This document shows positions 48,906 through 60,901 of a DNA stretch of 64,000 nucleotides, one piece after another. A program made the position numbers and the translations under genes. Origin of the DNA: Cotesia glomerata (Eukaryota > Arthropoda > Insecta > Hymenoptera > Braconidae). The number at the start of each line of letters is the position of its first letter. The first letter of the stretch is position 1. The notes beneath the pieces are model-generated. The model saw only the letters and a list, made by a program, of their open reading frames with translations, made no database searches and had not been told where the DNA came from. Location of the stretch: positions 28,371,525 to 28,435,524 of the forward strand of contig NC_058159.1 of assembly GCF_020080835.1 (NCBI RefSeq), written 5' to 3'.

Positions 48906-50890
48906 AATTAATAAAATGCGAGAGTAAAATTTTATATGTCGGAGATGTAAGCTAATTTATTGATTTTATAGCATGAACATCGGTTGGCATTTATCTGTTG
49001 TAATATTCGAATATGTTTGGTGTATTATACCCCGAATTATTAGATCCCGAATCATTGAGTTGTGTAAAATCAATCAGATGTTCAGAAAGGCGAGTGGCGC
49101 TTTTCAAGTTCTGGAGATCAATTTTTTATTGAAATTGATTTGATATTTCAACTGGGCACTATGTAATGCATTAAAGTGTGCATGAATATTTTAAAAGTAT
49201 TGAAAGCAAACGATCAAGTGACAGTTTCTTTATTAATATATATCTATGGTTAACTTTTTCTGTAATATAAAAAAATTTTCAATTTTCTTAGCGGAAAGTT
49301 AAAAATTTTACTTGACAGTTAGCCAATACATTTTTAACATTAAATAATAAAAATGATAATTGTAGTATGATTTAAAATGATAAAAAAAAATTTGAATTTT
49401 TTTAATGAAGCAAATTAATAATTGATGTTAATATTTAGTACAGAGAATTAAAAAAAATGCATATTTCAGAAATAATAAAATGTCCAAAACAATAGATGCT
49501 TAATTTTATTAAAGCTATTCATAGAATTAACTATTATAATTAAGATAGATATTGTTATTTTTTTATCAAAAAATTATTGTAATGACGTTTTAATTAACAA
49601 ATAGCCTGACCACATTTTTAGCAAATAATTCTGTTATGCTATCAAATAATAATAGCCTGAATACATTTTATTGCACGATTCATGATGCGAAGCATCAAAG
49701 AGTGCTTTACGATCGAAAAATTTTTTTCGCCTCATTTTAGCAACTATTTTTAGTATTATAGCCTTGTTAGTTCACGGAATCAAGATATTTTGCATACTAT
49801 TGTCGAGATAATTTAATGGAGATTAATTCCATACTTTCTAAAAATTAATTTACTGCAATAGAAACGGAAAACAACATCAAAATAGGTCAAAAAATTTTCC
49901 TGTCCGTCATGTATGAAACCCCGGAAACACTGTAACTTGTGAAAAAATCAATTATTTGAGTTACATTTTTTTTTTTTTAATTCAAATCGACGATTGTAGG
50001 TCACTGAATGCGAATGGTTAATTAATTCAGTGTCGTTTAATTACAATTAATAAAAAACGAAAACTACAAGACTGTATATCTATATATATCCATGTAAAAT
50101 TAACATGGATGGTGATATATCTATATCTATAGATATTATGTACATTTTATTCCACCAGGGGCGCTTGTGCAGTACCTTCCTACTACAGCTGTTTTTTCGG
50201 CAATTAATTTTGAACGACTTAAGTTTTTTTTTTTTTTTTTTATATTTCATAATTAAATGAGCATTATGAGTCGTGCACTTTTGGATTTTCCAAACTTTTT
50301 TGTGTAGCTAAAAAAATATTATATAGTTTACTATTTAGAAAAAAATTTTTTATTTATTTTTTTGAAATGAAGTTAATAATTATAACTTCAAAATTCAACT
50401 AGTTTATCTCAATAAATTCTCAAGATTGCTTGGACAATAATTTTCCTTCCTCTCAGTAAACACAATAAGAATAAGTAATCCGATAATACCAACAACTAAT
50501 ATTGAAAAAGCAAGTAGCTACAAAATCATGACAACGTTTATTACATTACTTGAAAATAAAAAAATAAAAGTCGTTGTCTCGTCCCGAGCTTAATTAATCA
50601 TGACATTGATCTGAAAGTTTATTAAATTTTCAGTGCTTAAACATCTGAATGAGAATGCTCATAAACTTCTTATTACTTTCTGGATGTCAAGATGTCAGAA
50701 TCTGTCGAATCAGATATTTAAAATACTCTTACAACAAACTCGTTAGAGAAATTCAATCTCAGTACGACAGTCTGTATTAAGGTAAGTATTGATTTACATG
50801 CTATTGTTTATCAACAAAAACAGGACCATTGAGCTTCTAGCAAAAACTACCAGTGAAATTCAATTAGTGCTTAGAGGGACCAAAAAAGTA
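48906..50890. other. Gene-free stretch with a short repeat end
   Basis: 49271-49310 (AATTTTCTTAGCGGAAAGTT) is a solo terminal piece of the AACTTCCCGCTAAG repeat. A hairpin CCATGTAAAATTAACATGG lies near 50090. Otherwise AT-rich without genes. Confidence 0.45.
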
Positions 50891-50892
50891 AA

Positions 50893-51560
50893 TTACGAGT
50901 AGTGATTTGCGGGAATCAATTGATTGAAAGGCTTCCAATTAATGGTAAGAAGATAAAACGTACTTAGGAAACAAACAAATTTAACGAATCTCCGGCGAAA
51001 TAAAATTTGCGGATCGACATCGACATGGGTGGTGACATTGAGTATGTCCGAATCGACGCCATAATGCGGAAGGATTAGAGATTTGCGGATTTCGAATCGG
51101 ATTGAATGTGGATGCAATTCATGCGGTAGATGAAAACCGAACTCAACAAGGCCACTGCTGGTGAGCATTTCTTGTTCAGTTCACCGAGCGATTTTCCCCT
51201 CAGTAGATAGAAAAGAGAGAAGAGAGCCATCCTCTCCCCGGGAGAGGATTACTACCAGGGGTTACGATCACTGCTGAATGTGAAAAGAAACTAAAAGGAA
51301 ACAATGTAGTTGCTCGCTGATGTAGTTCGTTGCTGGTATACGAACATATACATATACATATAATAATACTCTTCTGGTTTCAGTGTCCCTCGGGCAACTT
51401 CACTCCAGGCGAACCAACTAACCATCCATCTATCCGCGAGCTTTACCACTTTCTGCAATTTTCCGTAACAATAAGGACTCGCTCCGAATGATTAAAGGAT
51501 AAAGAAGTTGATGAGAAAAACCCAGAACTATTTATGCTGTGTGATGAACTAAGGTGTCTT
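50893..51560. other. Unique, less AT-rich island with splice-like signals, unresolved
   Basis: On the minus strand a 91-codon ATG-started frame (51168..50893) has no family resemblance. An overlapping ATG at 51223 sits in a strong Kozak context. On the plus strand CTG|GTGAGC at 51160/51161 and TTCTGGTTTCAG|TG at 51383/51384 look like a donor and acceptor, but no coherent protein results. A GC hairpin CCTCTCCC-C-GGGAGAGG lies at about 51231-51247. Candidate promoter, leader exon or lncRNA; all inference. Confidence 0.3.
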
Positions 51561-52755
51561 AGTCTTAGAGTGTCCTTGTCTTCTGTCTTTTATCTACCTT
51601 TATGAATTTTTAACTCTTTCAGAACTTATACTCCGAGGAAGAAAGTCAACCTTTCTGCTCGGGTTTCCGCTCAAACCTTGATGAAAACTCTCACTGTAGT
51701 TTCATTGTTATTGCGACAAGACTTTTTGTTTCAACTTGTTCTATGGAAGCTATCTTCTATTCAAAAAGATGATAATCAGTCATTTCTTTAAGCGAAATGT
51801 AAATCATTTGTTGCGGTTCGTGATTACAGACATTTATAGTCAAAATTTATTATTATAATTTTGTTTTATTTAAAAAATTTCCGATTTTTCAGGAAATCTT
51901 TTCATTTTTGATTATTCGAGACAAAAAACTGGTTATGTTCAATTATAAATATATTTATTGAACTTTTTTATTTTAGTTATAAAATGTTATCGGTTATGAA
52001 GCTACAATTCGATTTTAATTTAGAAATCTTTATAATTAATATTTAATAGTTTAAAAAACTGCTATTGCACGCCTCATAGCGCGAAGCGCGTGAGTCTGTA
52101 CTTTATTTTTAAAGTATGAAAAGATACCCTTTTGAAAATCAGCTCCTCATTTGTAAAGATTTATTCTATGTATAAAAAAGAATGTTGATTGCCTGCACAT
52201 GAACTTATTTTAAACTAGGATAGTAATTTAAGAAAAATCCAGACAGTGATAGAAAAATTAATTTGATTAAGGGGATCTTAAGGAAGTTAACATTCATGTA
52301 ATAATTTAAAAAGTTACTAAAGTATGAAAGTTACAGGACTAAATTGATATAATTGCGTTTCTAATGTCAAAATGACATATTATAGCAACCAGATAAGATT
52401 TTGTGGCCAAAAAAAATTGTTTTGCTAGTTAACGTGAAGATTAAAATGTAACTGATACATATGCTCTTTGTACTAAAGAAATTTTTTTTTTACAAAAAAT
52501 TTTTGTCAACAATAATGTAAATTTGTGTTTTATTACGATTGTATAGAATTTTTGTATTAGTCAATTTTTTTGGTAAGTTTTTGGAACAGTTTTAAATAGT
52601 TTATTGGTTTTATAAGTTTCTTTCCTGATATTTGTCCATTTAACAATTGGTAATTGATCTTGCGATAGCAATATTACTCTTCAAATGTATTTCAAAGGTA
52701 CTTAATGCATATTTTTATTAAAATTATTAAAAAAATCGCCAAAATTTTTTTATTT

Positions 52756-53134
52756 CCCTCATGAAAAAAAAAATATTAAAAAAATATGTATCGAAATATA
52801 TAAAAAACATATTTTAAATATATTAAAAATCTATAAAAAATATATAAATATATAAAAAATATGTATAGTAAATATATTTTTAATAACTAACTTTTGGCCG
52901 ATTTTTATATACATTTTAAATATATTTTAGATATATTCAAAATATATCTTAAAATACATCAAAAATACACAGCTAAAAATATAAAAAAAATATATTTTGA
53001 ATATATCTAAAATATATTTGAAATATATAAAATATATATGAAAATCGGCCAAAAGTTAGTTATTAAAAATATATTTACTATACATAATTTATATATTTTT
53101 TATGTGTTTCGATAAATATTTTTTTTTATGGGGG
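52756..53134. mobile_element. Long AT palindrome element, second copy (379 bp)
   Basis: CCCTCATGAAAAAAAAAATA and its inverse TATGGGGG close a near-palindrome with ACTTTTGGCCGATTTT arms, as at 18543-19047. The left terminus has mutated. Confidence 0.8.
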
Positions 53135-53874
53135 TTATAATTAATAATTCTTAGCAGTCACATAACGACTGCCGGTTTCTAGTAATTATTATTTAAAGTT
53201 TTAAAACAGCGCAAAATTTTTAAGTTTCAATTATAATTTTAATTTACATACACCCTATTGTCACCGTTAGACTCTCCTTAAAAAGAAAAAATCTCAATCC
53301 AAGAAAATCACTTTGAAAAGAATTTTAAATTTCGTGAAATCAACTTTTTGTTCCAGCTTACTCTTTATTTTTCTGAACAGAAGTCAGAGCTAAAAAATTA
53401 AACTTCCTAACTGCAGACCTAAAATCTTCTTAGTTTTAATTTAAATAATCTTGAATTTTTAATGAAACAAGTTAGATAATACTTAGTGCGGTTAAATGGA
53501 GCTTGCAAAGTATATACTAATCCCGGAATAGCAAGCAATTAGTGATTAAGGATTATCTGGAATTAATTACTATCCAAACGCAGGAGCAGGTGGATGTTGC
53601 CGAGGTTGGTAATAATATAACAAAACATAGTCTTATGCAAGTGGTTTGCTAGAAGGTCCATCGAGGCCTTTCTAAACTAAACTCCCGGCTACAGTATAGG
53701 TACAAAGTACACATGACTGGTTGTTGAAATATAGTACTCGAATATAGCATAAACGATTATAATTACATACAAACACCGAACTAATTTGGATCTGAGTCTG
53801 TCTATAAATATATAGACGGGGATTCTGGATTCTGGGAGTTCACATGTGTGTCAGCGGAGCGATCGAAGACCAGT

Positions 53875-54042
53875 ATGGCGAATAGCTATGATATTGGCAT
53901 CAGTGGTAGTAATTCAGTTTGCGGTATTGTACTTGAAGCCTCACAGGAGGGATGCATCAGTGGCACTGGCTACCCATTCTGCGGTTTGAATTTTCCATTA
54001 ATTGCACTGATCGTGACTTTGAATGATTTACTTAGGCTATGA
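53875..54042 (+). CDS. Possible small ORF (55 codons), function unknown
   Basis: ATG at 53875 in context CCAGTATGG (A at -3, G at +4) opens a 55-codon frame ending TGA at 54040-54042. It starts MANSYDIGISGS and has a C-terminal hydrophobic stretch PLIALIVTL. It lies in a unique, less AT-rich patch (53600-54060). No homologue is recognised and a frame this short can occur by chance. Could be an exon fragment or noise. Confidence 0.15.
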   Translation: MANSYDIGISGSNSVCGIVLEASQEGCISGTGYPFCGLNFPLIALIVTLNDLLRL

Positions 54043-54360
54043 TAATCTGCATTTGTTATCCGATCAACTCATTAATTTATACTGCTGTCTCATCAATTTA
54101 ATTGCTATTTATCTCACTCTCCTTCTATAAAGGAAACTTAAATAAAAATAAATTAATTTATATTATTAAGAGAATAAGCAAAATTTTGTGGCCAGTGTAT
54201 TTATATGATAAAATGGATTTTTATGATTAAATTTGGTATCGTTGGAAAAGTCTTAACCTGGAGTTGTGCCTTTTTATGGTTTCATATTATTTTCACCAGT
54301 AGTCAATTTATGATGATAAGTATTTTGGCTGCATTCGAAAATGCTCTGTCTCTAGATACA

Positions 54361-55180
54361 TAATTAAGAAATGACCTTTTATTTTGTGAGCTATTGACAT
54401 TTTTAAAGATATAAACTCATCCCGATGTTACACTTATCAAGACCTTTCATTTAAGTACCCACATCAATTTTTTATATATTTATATATATTATATATATAT
54501 GTATATATATATTATATATATATGTATATATGAAAAATATATGAAAATGCATGTGGGTACTCAAATGAAAGCTTTTGATGAGTGTAACATCGGGATGACC
54601 TTATATCCTTAAAAATGTCAATAGTTAAGAAAGTACAGTGCAATTTAACATAATTAAGAAATGACCTTTTATTTTGTGAGCAATTGACATTTTTAAAGAT
54701 ATAAACTCATCCCGATGTTACACTTATCAAGACTTTTCATTTAAGTACCCACATCAATTTTTCATATATTTATATATATTATATATATGTATATATGAAA
54801 AATATATGAAAATGCATGTGGGTACTCAAATGAAAGCTTTTGATGAGTGTAACATCGGGATGACCTTATATCCTTAAAAATGTCAATAGTTAAGAAAGTA
54901 CAGTGCAATTTAACATAATTAAGAAATGACCTTTTATTTTGTGAGCTATTGACATTTTTAAAGATATAAACTCATCCCGATGTTACACTTATCAAGACTT
55001 TTCATTTAAGTACCCACATCAATTTTTCATATATTTATATATATTATACATATGTAAATATGAAAAATATATAAAAACGCATGTGGGTATTCAAATGAAA
55101 GCTCTTGATGAGTGTAACATCGGGATGAGCTGATATCTTTAAAAATGTCAATAGTTAAAAAATTATAGTGCAATTTAACA
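54361..55180. repeat. Three tandem inverted-repeat units (290, 265, 265 bp)
   Basis: Units begin TAATTAAGAAATGACCTTTT at 54361, 54651 and 54916. Each folds on itself: GACATTTTTAAAGATATAAA...CATCCCGATGTTACAC...AAGTACCCACAT on the left arm faces ATGTGGGTACTCAAATGAAA...GTGTAACATCGGGATG...AAAAATGTCAATAG on the right, around a TA-rich loop. Arms are about 85 bp with few mismatches. Confidence 0.9.
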
Positions 55181-56045
55181 AAATTCATTTTTTAATAGAG
55201 CAAAATTTTATTTATTTATAGTTCACAAATCACGGCAGTCACACAGTGACTTCAAGGTTGCTAGTAATATATAAAACTTCATAAAATATATTTTCTACAA
55301 TTAACTTTTGACCAATTTTCATATTTATTTTATAAATTTTAATTATAATTAAAATACATTAAAAAAATATGAAAAAATACAGTTCAAATTATGCAAAAAA
55401 TGTAGTTTAAAATAAATTTATCTGCATATTTTTAATATTCCAATATTACATTTTTTTTTAATGAAGACTTATGAAACTTTCTATGTTTTGTTTCACTTTA
55501 ATGTTTCAACTGAAAAATCTTCAATAATTCACATCAATCACTCCATATAAAATTTTTATGAAACTAGATTTATATCTTGACATAATAAATGAAAATATAT
55601 TACAAATTTTTACCGGAAGCTTTCAGATTTTATATTTTTCATAATACTTTATATTTATAGCCAAAGTACAAATAGATTACAGTATTGTTAGTCAATAGGA
55701 TTCTATTGAATATATTCTATGGGACTTGAAAACTAATAAAAAAAAACAGGTCGATTTATTGACTTTTTCCAGAGATATTGTGTTTACATACATACATTCG
55801 AACGACCGCCGTCATACATAAACATTTTTTTTGATTGAACTTTTTCACGATGCTTCAAATCATCGGGTTCAATATAATATCGAATCCTGTTATTTATCTT
55901 AGCCATTTATCGATTTCAGTGTGCTTCTAATCTTCAGAGCTTAAGTTTGAGTATCGTTAAACATTACATACATGAAAAAAGTTAGTGCTTCAGCGTATGT
56001 GCAATTATACAAAAATTTCAAGTTAGAAAAATATTTATTGTTTAA

Positions 56046-56691
56046 GGTAGTACTACCGGTTTTAGAATTGACGTTCAGAATTTAATGAAATTTGGCATAT
56101 TGGTACTTTATAATATCATAATTAAGCAGTAAAATTTTTCGAACCTGAGCAAGTCCTGAAAAAAAGATATTAATATCTACATATTTTTGCTTTTACCATT
56201 GATCCTTATGGAGAATCACAGACTTTATTTTATTTCACAAAACTGGACGTTCAGATTCTTATAAAAATCAAGACAACGAGAGAAAATAACATCTAGAACA
56301 TATTTAATAATAATCAGTATGGTTTCCAAGAATATGAGAATATTTATTAATAAAAAACATTCAAAATTTATCTCTGTCTCTCTTTCTCCAACGTAATTTA
56401 GTATAGGGAAATCTACTACGTTAATCAAATAAGGTTAGGTTTTATGATTTGACTCTTGTGGTAACGGTAGTACTACACAGTAAAAAATTTTGCGTCAATG
56501 CGTCAAAAAATTTTGTGCTAAAAATTTTTGTGTTAAATATTTAACACTTTTTTGTGTCAATTTAACACTTTTTTGTATTAATTTAACACAATAAATGTTA
56601 AATTTACATATAAAAGTGTTAAATATTTAACACAAAAATTTTTAACACAAAATTTTTTGACGCAATGACGCAAAATTTTTTACTGTGTACC
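56046..56691. mobile_element. TTAA-type element T4, interrupted in its right terminus
   Basis: The ends GGTAGTACTACCG and (after removing the nested insert) CGGTAGTACTACC are inverted; TTAA lies at 56042-56045 and 56692-56695. A palindromic MITE sits inside the right terminal repeat at its TA. Confidence 0.8.
56476..56687. mobile_element. Palindromic CACAGTAAAAAATTTTGCG MITE (212 bp)
   Basis: Near-complete palindrome with ends CACAGTAAAAAATTTTGCGT and inverse. TA at 56474-56475 and 56688-56689. TTAACAC phrases fill the arms. Confidence 0.88.
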
Positions 56692-56695
56692 TTAA

Positions 56696-58035
56696 GTAAA
56701 TATTTTCGTTGTAAAAATTAAAAATTTTAAATAATAATTTGACTTTGTAACGCGGCTAAATAATTTTAGACGAAAATCATGTTGATGGATTAAAATAATT
56801 TATAATTTTAGGGAATTTTGTCATGTAGGTATTCTGAATACATGTCATAATCAGGAACATTATTCAATCTCAACTGCTGTGATTATAAACGCAACAATGG
56901 AGAAAATTGCCACACATGATGTGGAATTTATATTACAGGAACTTTCATCGTTTTAAAAGCTAGAATGATACATTGTATAAAGTAAATCAATTTCAGTATG
57001 TAAACTTGTAGTGAATCGCGGAATTCACAACATAATTAATTCTAATCAATTGTTTTAAAATTGAACGTTCGCACACTTAAATTCCACGTTTTTATTTAAT
57101 AATATTCACTTTTGCGTAATTAAGTATTCTTTTGAATATTTCAAGTAATCGAATTTTTATTTGTTTCCGTTGAATTTTTTTATAAAAGTTAGAGTGCAAA
57201 AATCGAAATTCTAAAAATGTGCGTTTGAATAATTTAAGGAAGTTCGAGCGTAACTAAAGAGTCAAAATAGTGTTAAAATTTTTTTTTAATTTTAGTTTTC
57301 CCAATATCCGTCAAAATTCTTTATTTCAATTTAAAATAACTTAAACAATTTAATAATTGATAATTTTTACTTATTTAATAAAGTAAAGTAATAAAATGAC
57401 TTTGGTATTTATTACTTGCCGGAATAAATAAACAGATTTGGCAATAGCGCGCTTGATTATACTCATAACAGAGACGTGGATGAGTGTGTGAGTTAAACAT
57501 TTCTCTCTCTGTAACTATATTTCTATCCTTTTCTTTTTTCTCAGCTGTTGACCCGATGTTGTCAAATTTTTATTCGAATAAATGGCTGACGATAAACGAG
57601 TTACAAACATAAAATTTGACTTTAAATATTTCAAAAATTATATCGGTAATGTATTATTATTCAATTGTTTTTATATTTTGCAATAATCCAAGTTTCTTGT
57701 GTATAGTTTTTTATCCGTTAAAGTTGGGATTAATATTGAAAAAAATAATTAAAGTCTCGACAAAACGTTTGTCCGCCATAAGAGCCCGTGTATAAGGAAA
57801 TAAAATATGTGATTTTTTAAATTTAATATCTTAGTAACTAAACGGTGAATCTTTTTTAAATTTTGGGATTAGATAAATGACGTATTTATTTATACGTATA
57901 TTTAATTTCAAAGCTCAAAGTTGGAAATTATTTTTTACATTAGATTCGCTCGAACTTCCTTAATTTAATTCTTAAAAAAATAAAGCTAAATCGGCGGAAA
58001 TAGAAATTTTTATCAATAATACAAGTTTATAATTT
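56696..58035. repeat. Duplicated non-coding segment D, copy 2 (interrupted)
   Basis: It aligns with 48364-48905 and also to the left of the T2 insertion there (GTTGATG(G)ATTAA). It carries element T3 at 57238-57959; the first copy has one TTAA at 48805-48808 instead. Confidence 0.8.
57238..57959. mobile_element. TTAA-type MITE T3 (722 bp)
   Basis: The ends GGAAGTTCGAGCG and CGCTCGAACTTCC are perfect inverse 13-mers. TTAA flanks at 57234-57237 and 57960-57963. The empty site is in segment D copy 1. No transposase frame. Confidence 0.9.
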
Positions 58036-58039
58036 GAAT

Positions 58040-59566
58040 GAAAAGCAACAGTATTTTTTTCACGACGAAATCGTAAATTAATTTACGAATCTTATTAAAA
58101 TTTTTTTAGATAATCTGTGAAAAAAATTACGAAATTTAATTTTATTGCGCAGTTTACTCAATAAAATTATACTTTTTCCTCAAATAAAAATGTAATGTAT
58201 TTTCCACACGAAAAAATTTAAAAAGAAAAAGATTAAAAATTATTAGGGAACACTTGTAGGGTAAGTACCAACTGACATTATATTCGGTGTTTTTTTATGC
58301 AAATTTAATAAAAACGTTCCAGAGAGCGGTAGGTGGAGCAGCTATTTAAAACTCATCAGAAGTGCAAACACGTCAGGTTATCTTTAGACAAATCCCGTGT
58401 GTCTTGTGGTAACATGAATTCATTTAAAATTTCAGAGATGTCCAAAGGATTTCCGGATTAAGGCGTATAATAGTTATTTCTGAGCTGGGTCATCGATCCT
58501 TGATACATCTGACCAAAGCTAAGTGCAAAGCTTAAAGCATAGTGCATATTTATGCATGTGATTGTAAATGTGCATGTGTAGTGATGGTCTTTTGGATAAC
58601 GACAATCAGCAGAGAAGAACTTGTCGGTGGATGTGTGTAACTCTGGGGAAAAGCTCAAACAGAAATGCCTAAGAGAACTCGGTTAGCCAAACGGATATAG
58701 AGTTAGCAAGGAGCTTTGCGTTGTTGGAGCTTTGTTTCATATATACCTTGGCAAAACGCCCAATTTGCCTTACGTACATCCTAACAAAGTCAATACTCAT
58801 ACTCATCTATATATGCACTCACATGCCGATGTTTTAGTGCAAAACAACGTGATTTATGTAAACATACTAATATAAATATACTGATATTTATACAAAGTAA
58901 AATTAACTTTATACACACGAGACAATTTACAAAGTTGTCAACAAGTTTGCAAGACTCGGATACTTGAATTTGAACGAGTGTGTTTGCTTAATAACAATGA
59001 ACTACAAGCTAAAGTTTTAATTGGATTTGTTTTTATTAAAAAGTTAGATTTTTAAATAATGAGAAAATCAACCCTATTGATATTCTGAGATCATTTCCGC
59101 TTCGTGATTCGATATCTACGAAATATTGGTTGTTTCAAGTCTTGAACTTGTTAACTTTTATGAACAAGTAAAGCAGAAAAATTCGAGTAGAGCCAAAAAA
59201 TAATTTGTTGAAATAGATATTTAAATGACTTGGTATCAAAGACTAATTATTCCGAGGTTTACTGTAAACAATGAATGGTATTGTAAGCTAAGAGAGAATA
59301 GGACATTCATACCCGCATATGTGATTGCCTACCCGAGTTGAAACTTCAGCTTTTCTCGCATTCACAATTCAGTGTGCTTGTGATGCTTTTTGCAGTATAT
59401 ACAATGGGAAGTTTGAATTTCTGTCGTTCGTTGAGGAAAGTTTAACGCATGCGCACATCACCGATTTGTTCTATTGTTATTCCGCAAGAGTGAAACTTTA
59501 ATTTTGCTAAAAGGAAACTAAGCTTTGTTTTTTTTTTTTAGTGAAAAAATTAGATCTATTAAAAAT
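58040..59566. other. Gene-free stretch
   Basis: 58300-59020 and 59270-59480 are unique and less AT-rich, with only short frames lacking family resemblance. No RNA gene is recognisable. Confidence 0.45.
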
Positions 59567-59570
59567 TTAA

Positions 59571-60263
59571 GGTAGTTGAGTCATGCGAGTAAAATTTCAA
59601 AAAACCTTCCAAATTTATAATATAAGTAATTAAATGAATAATGCACATGCTGTTAAAATTTGGAGACGATTTGCCACTTCTAACCAAAGATAATTGCAAT
59701 TAAAAATGACATTTTTACACGGCTGGTTAGGAAAAAAGAGAAAAAACAGCGAAGTTTTACTTTTATTATTTTCGTATTGAAAAAATTTAAAGAATTTCAC
59801 GAAAAACTAATATTACTTAGATTAAGAGCGGTTTATAGTTGATTTTCAAACGTGTTTTTCTCATGTATGTGATAAAATTTCGAAAAAAAACGCTTCGCTC
59901 TTCGATAGATAATTAAATTATCTATCGAAGAGCGAAGCGCTTTTTTGGAAAATTTTCATTTATTTATGCATAAAATGCGTTTTAAGATTCCATTTGTTGT
60001 ACAATTATGACAGAGATACTTTCGTTTGTCCAATAGAGGGCGAGAGAGAGGAAAAATGTAAACCATTCTTAATACATATATAATTACCCTGAAAAATTCT
60101 GGAATTCCCTACCACATAGTTTTTGAGAAATCATTGATGAACTAGTAAAGTAAACAAATAAAGTCATACGTGGAAGTAAATGAGCAATAGCCCGTAAGAG
60201 AGGCGACAGTAGCAAATGAAAAATACAGCAGTAGCATAAACTATAGGTTGGGGAAGAACTACC
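59571..60263. mobile_element. TTAA-type element T5, full copy with nested T1
   Basis: Begins GGTAGTTGAGTCATGCG after TTAA (59567-59570) and ends GGGAAGAACTACC before TTAA (60264-60267). A paralogous truncated copy is at 23060-24013. The nested T1 element sits at an internal TTAA. Confidence 0.82.
59826..60068 (+). mobile_element. TTAA-type MITE T1, copy 2 (243 bp) with perfect central palindrome
   Basis: TTAA at 59822-59825 and 60069-60072. The other T5 copy has a single TTAA at 23821-23824. The central hairpin CGCTTCGCTCTTCGATAGAT...ATCTATCGAAGAGCGAAGCG (about 59891-59940) is perfectly self-complementary, unlike the decayed one in copy 1. Confidence 0.92.
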
Positions 60264-60605
60264 TTAAATTAAAAGAAAATTTAAACTAGATTTTTATTTG
60301 AACCATTAAAATTTAAAAACCGAATTATATTTTTTAACCCTAGATTGGTCAACAAACGTGACCTAACGACTTTGGTCAAGTGGAGGGATTTGCCGCAATG
60401 CTTTTAGAGCGTACAGTGTTGCCAGTTCATACACGTTTGACAGGCAGAGACAAGAGGTGTTTTCGGCAACGCCACGGACAAAAAACTACTTACAACTCTG
60501 GTCAAGTGATGAGGAAAGCCCCGCGAATTGCCACAAATTTATTTAAGAAATTTTTTTCAGCAATTCAACGTTTTCGAAAATGTTTGAAAAAATTATTAAT
60601 ATATT
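60264..60605. other. Short gene-free stretch with an 89-codon frame
   Basis: A plus-strand frame from 60380 lacks an ATG-supported start (its first Met codon is not ATG), has no recognised domain, and runs into the CTAGC element. Treated as non-coding. Confidence 0.4.
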
Positions 60606-60901
60606 CTAAAACTAGCTGTTACTCGCCCGCTTCGCTGGGTGCTTTATAGAATTGCATTTTTAGATCTAGACTTGAAATTTAATTAGATTATTGTTTTGAC
60701 TTGCACAGATTCCCAATTCTATCGAATTGGCATCCACCTTTTATTCATGTAATTATTCTAGCTAATATTCATTGAAACTCTCAATGTGCAATCATTATAA
60801 CATTCCCGTGTCTTTCTTACAAAAATGAATAATAATTGATATGAAAAAAAAAAATTTTTAATGAGCATTGAAAGTTTCAGTTAAAGAAATTGCAGGTCTC
60901 A

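Noticed and set aside
54361..55180. CRISPR-like array
   Set aside because: Units are long inverted repeats without spacers, in a eukaryotic context.
60380..60649. 89-codon plus-strand frame
   Set aside because: Runs into the CTAGC mobile element and has no recognisable domain.
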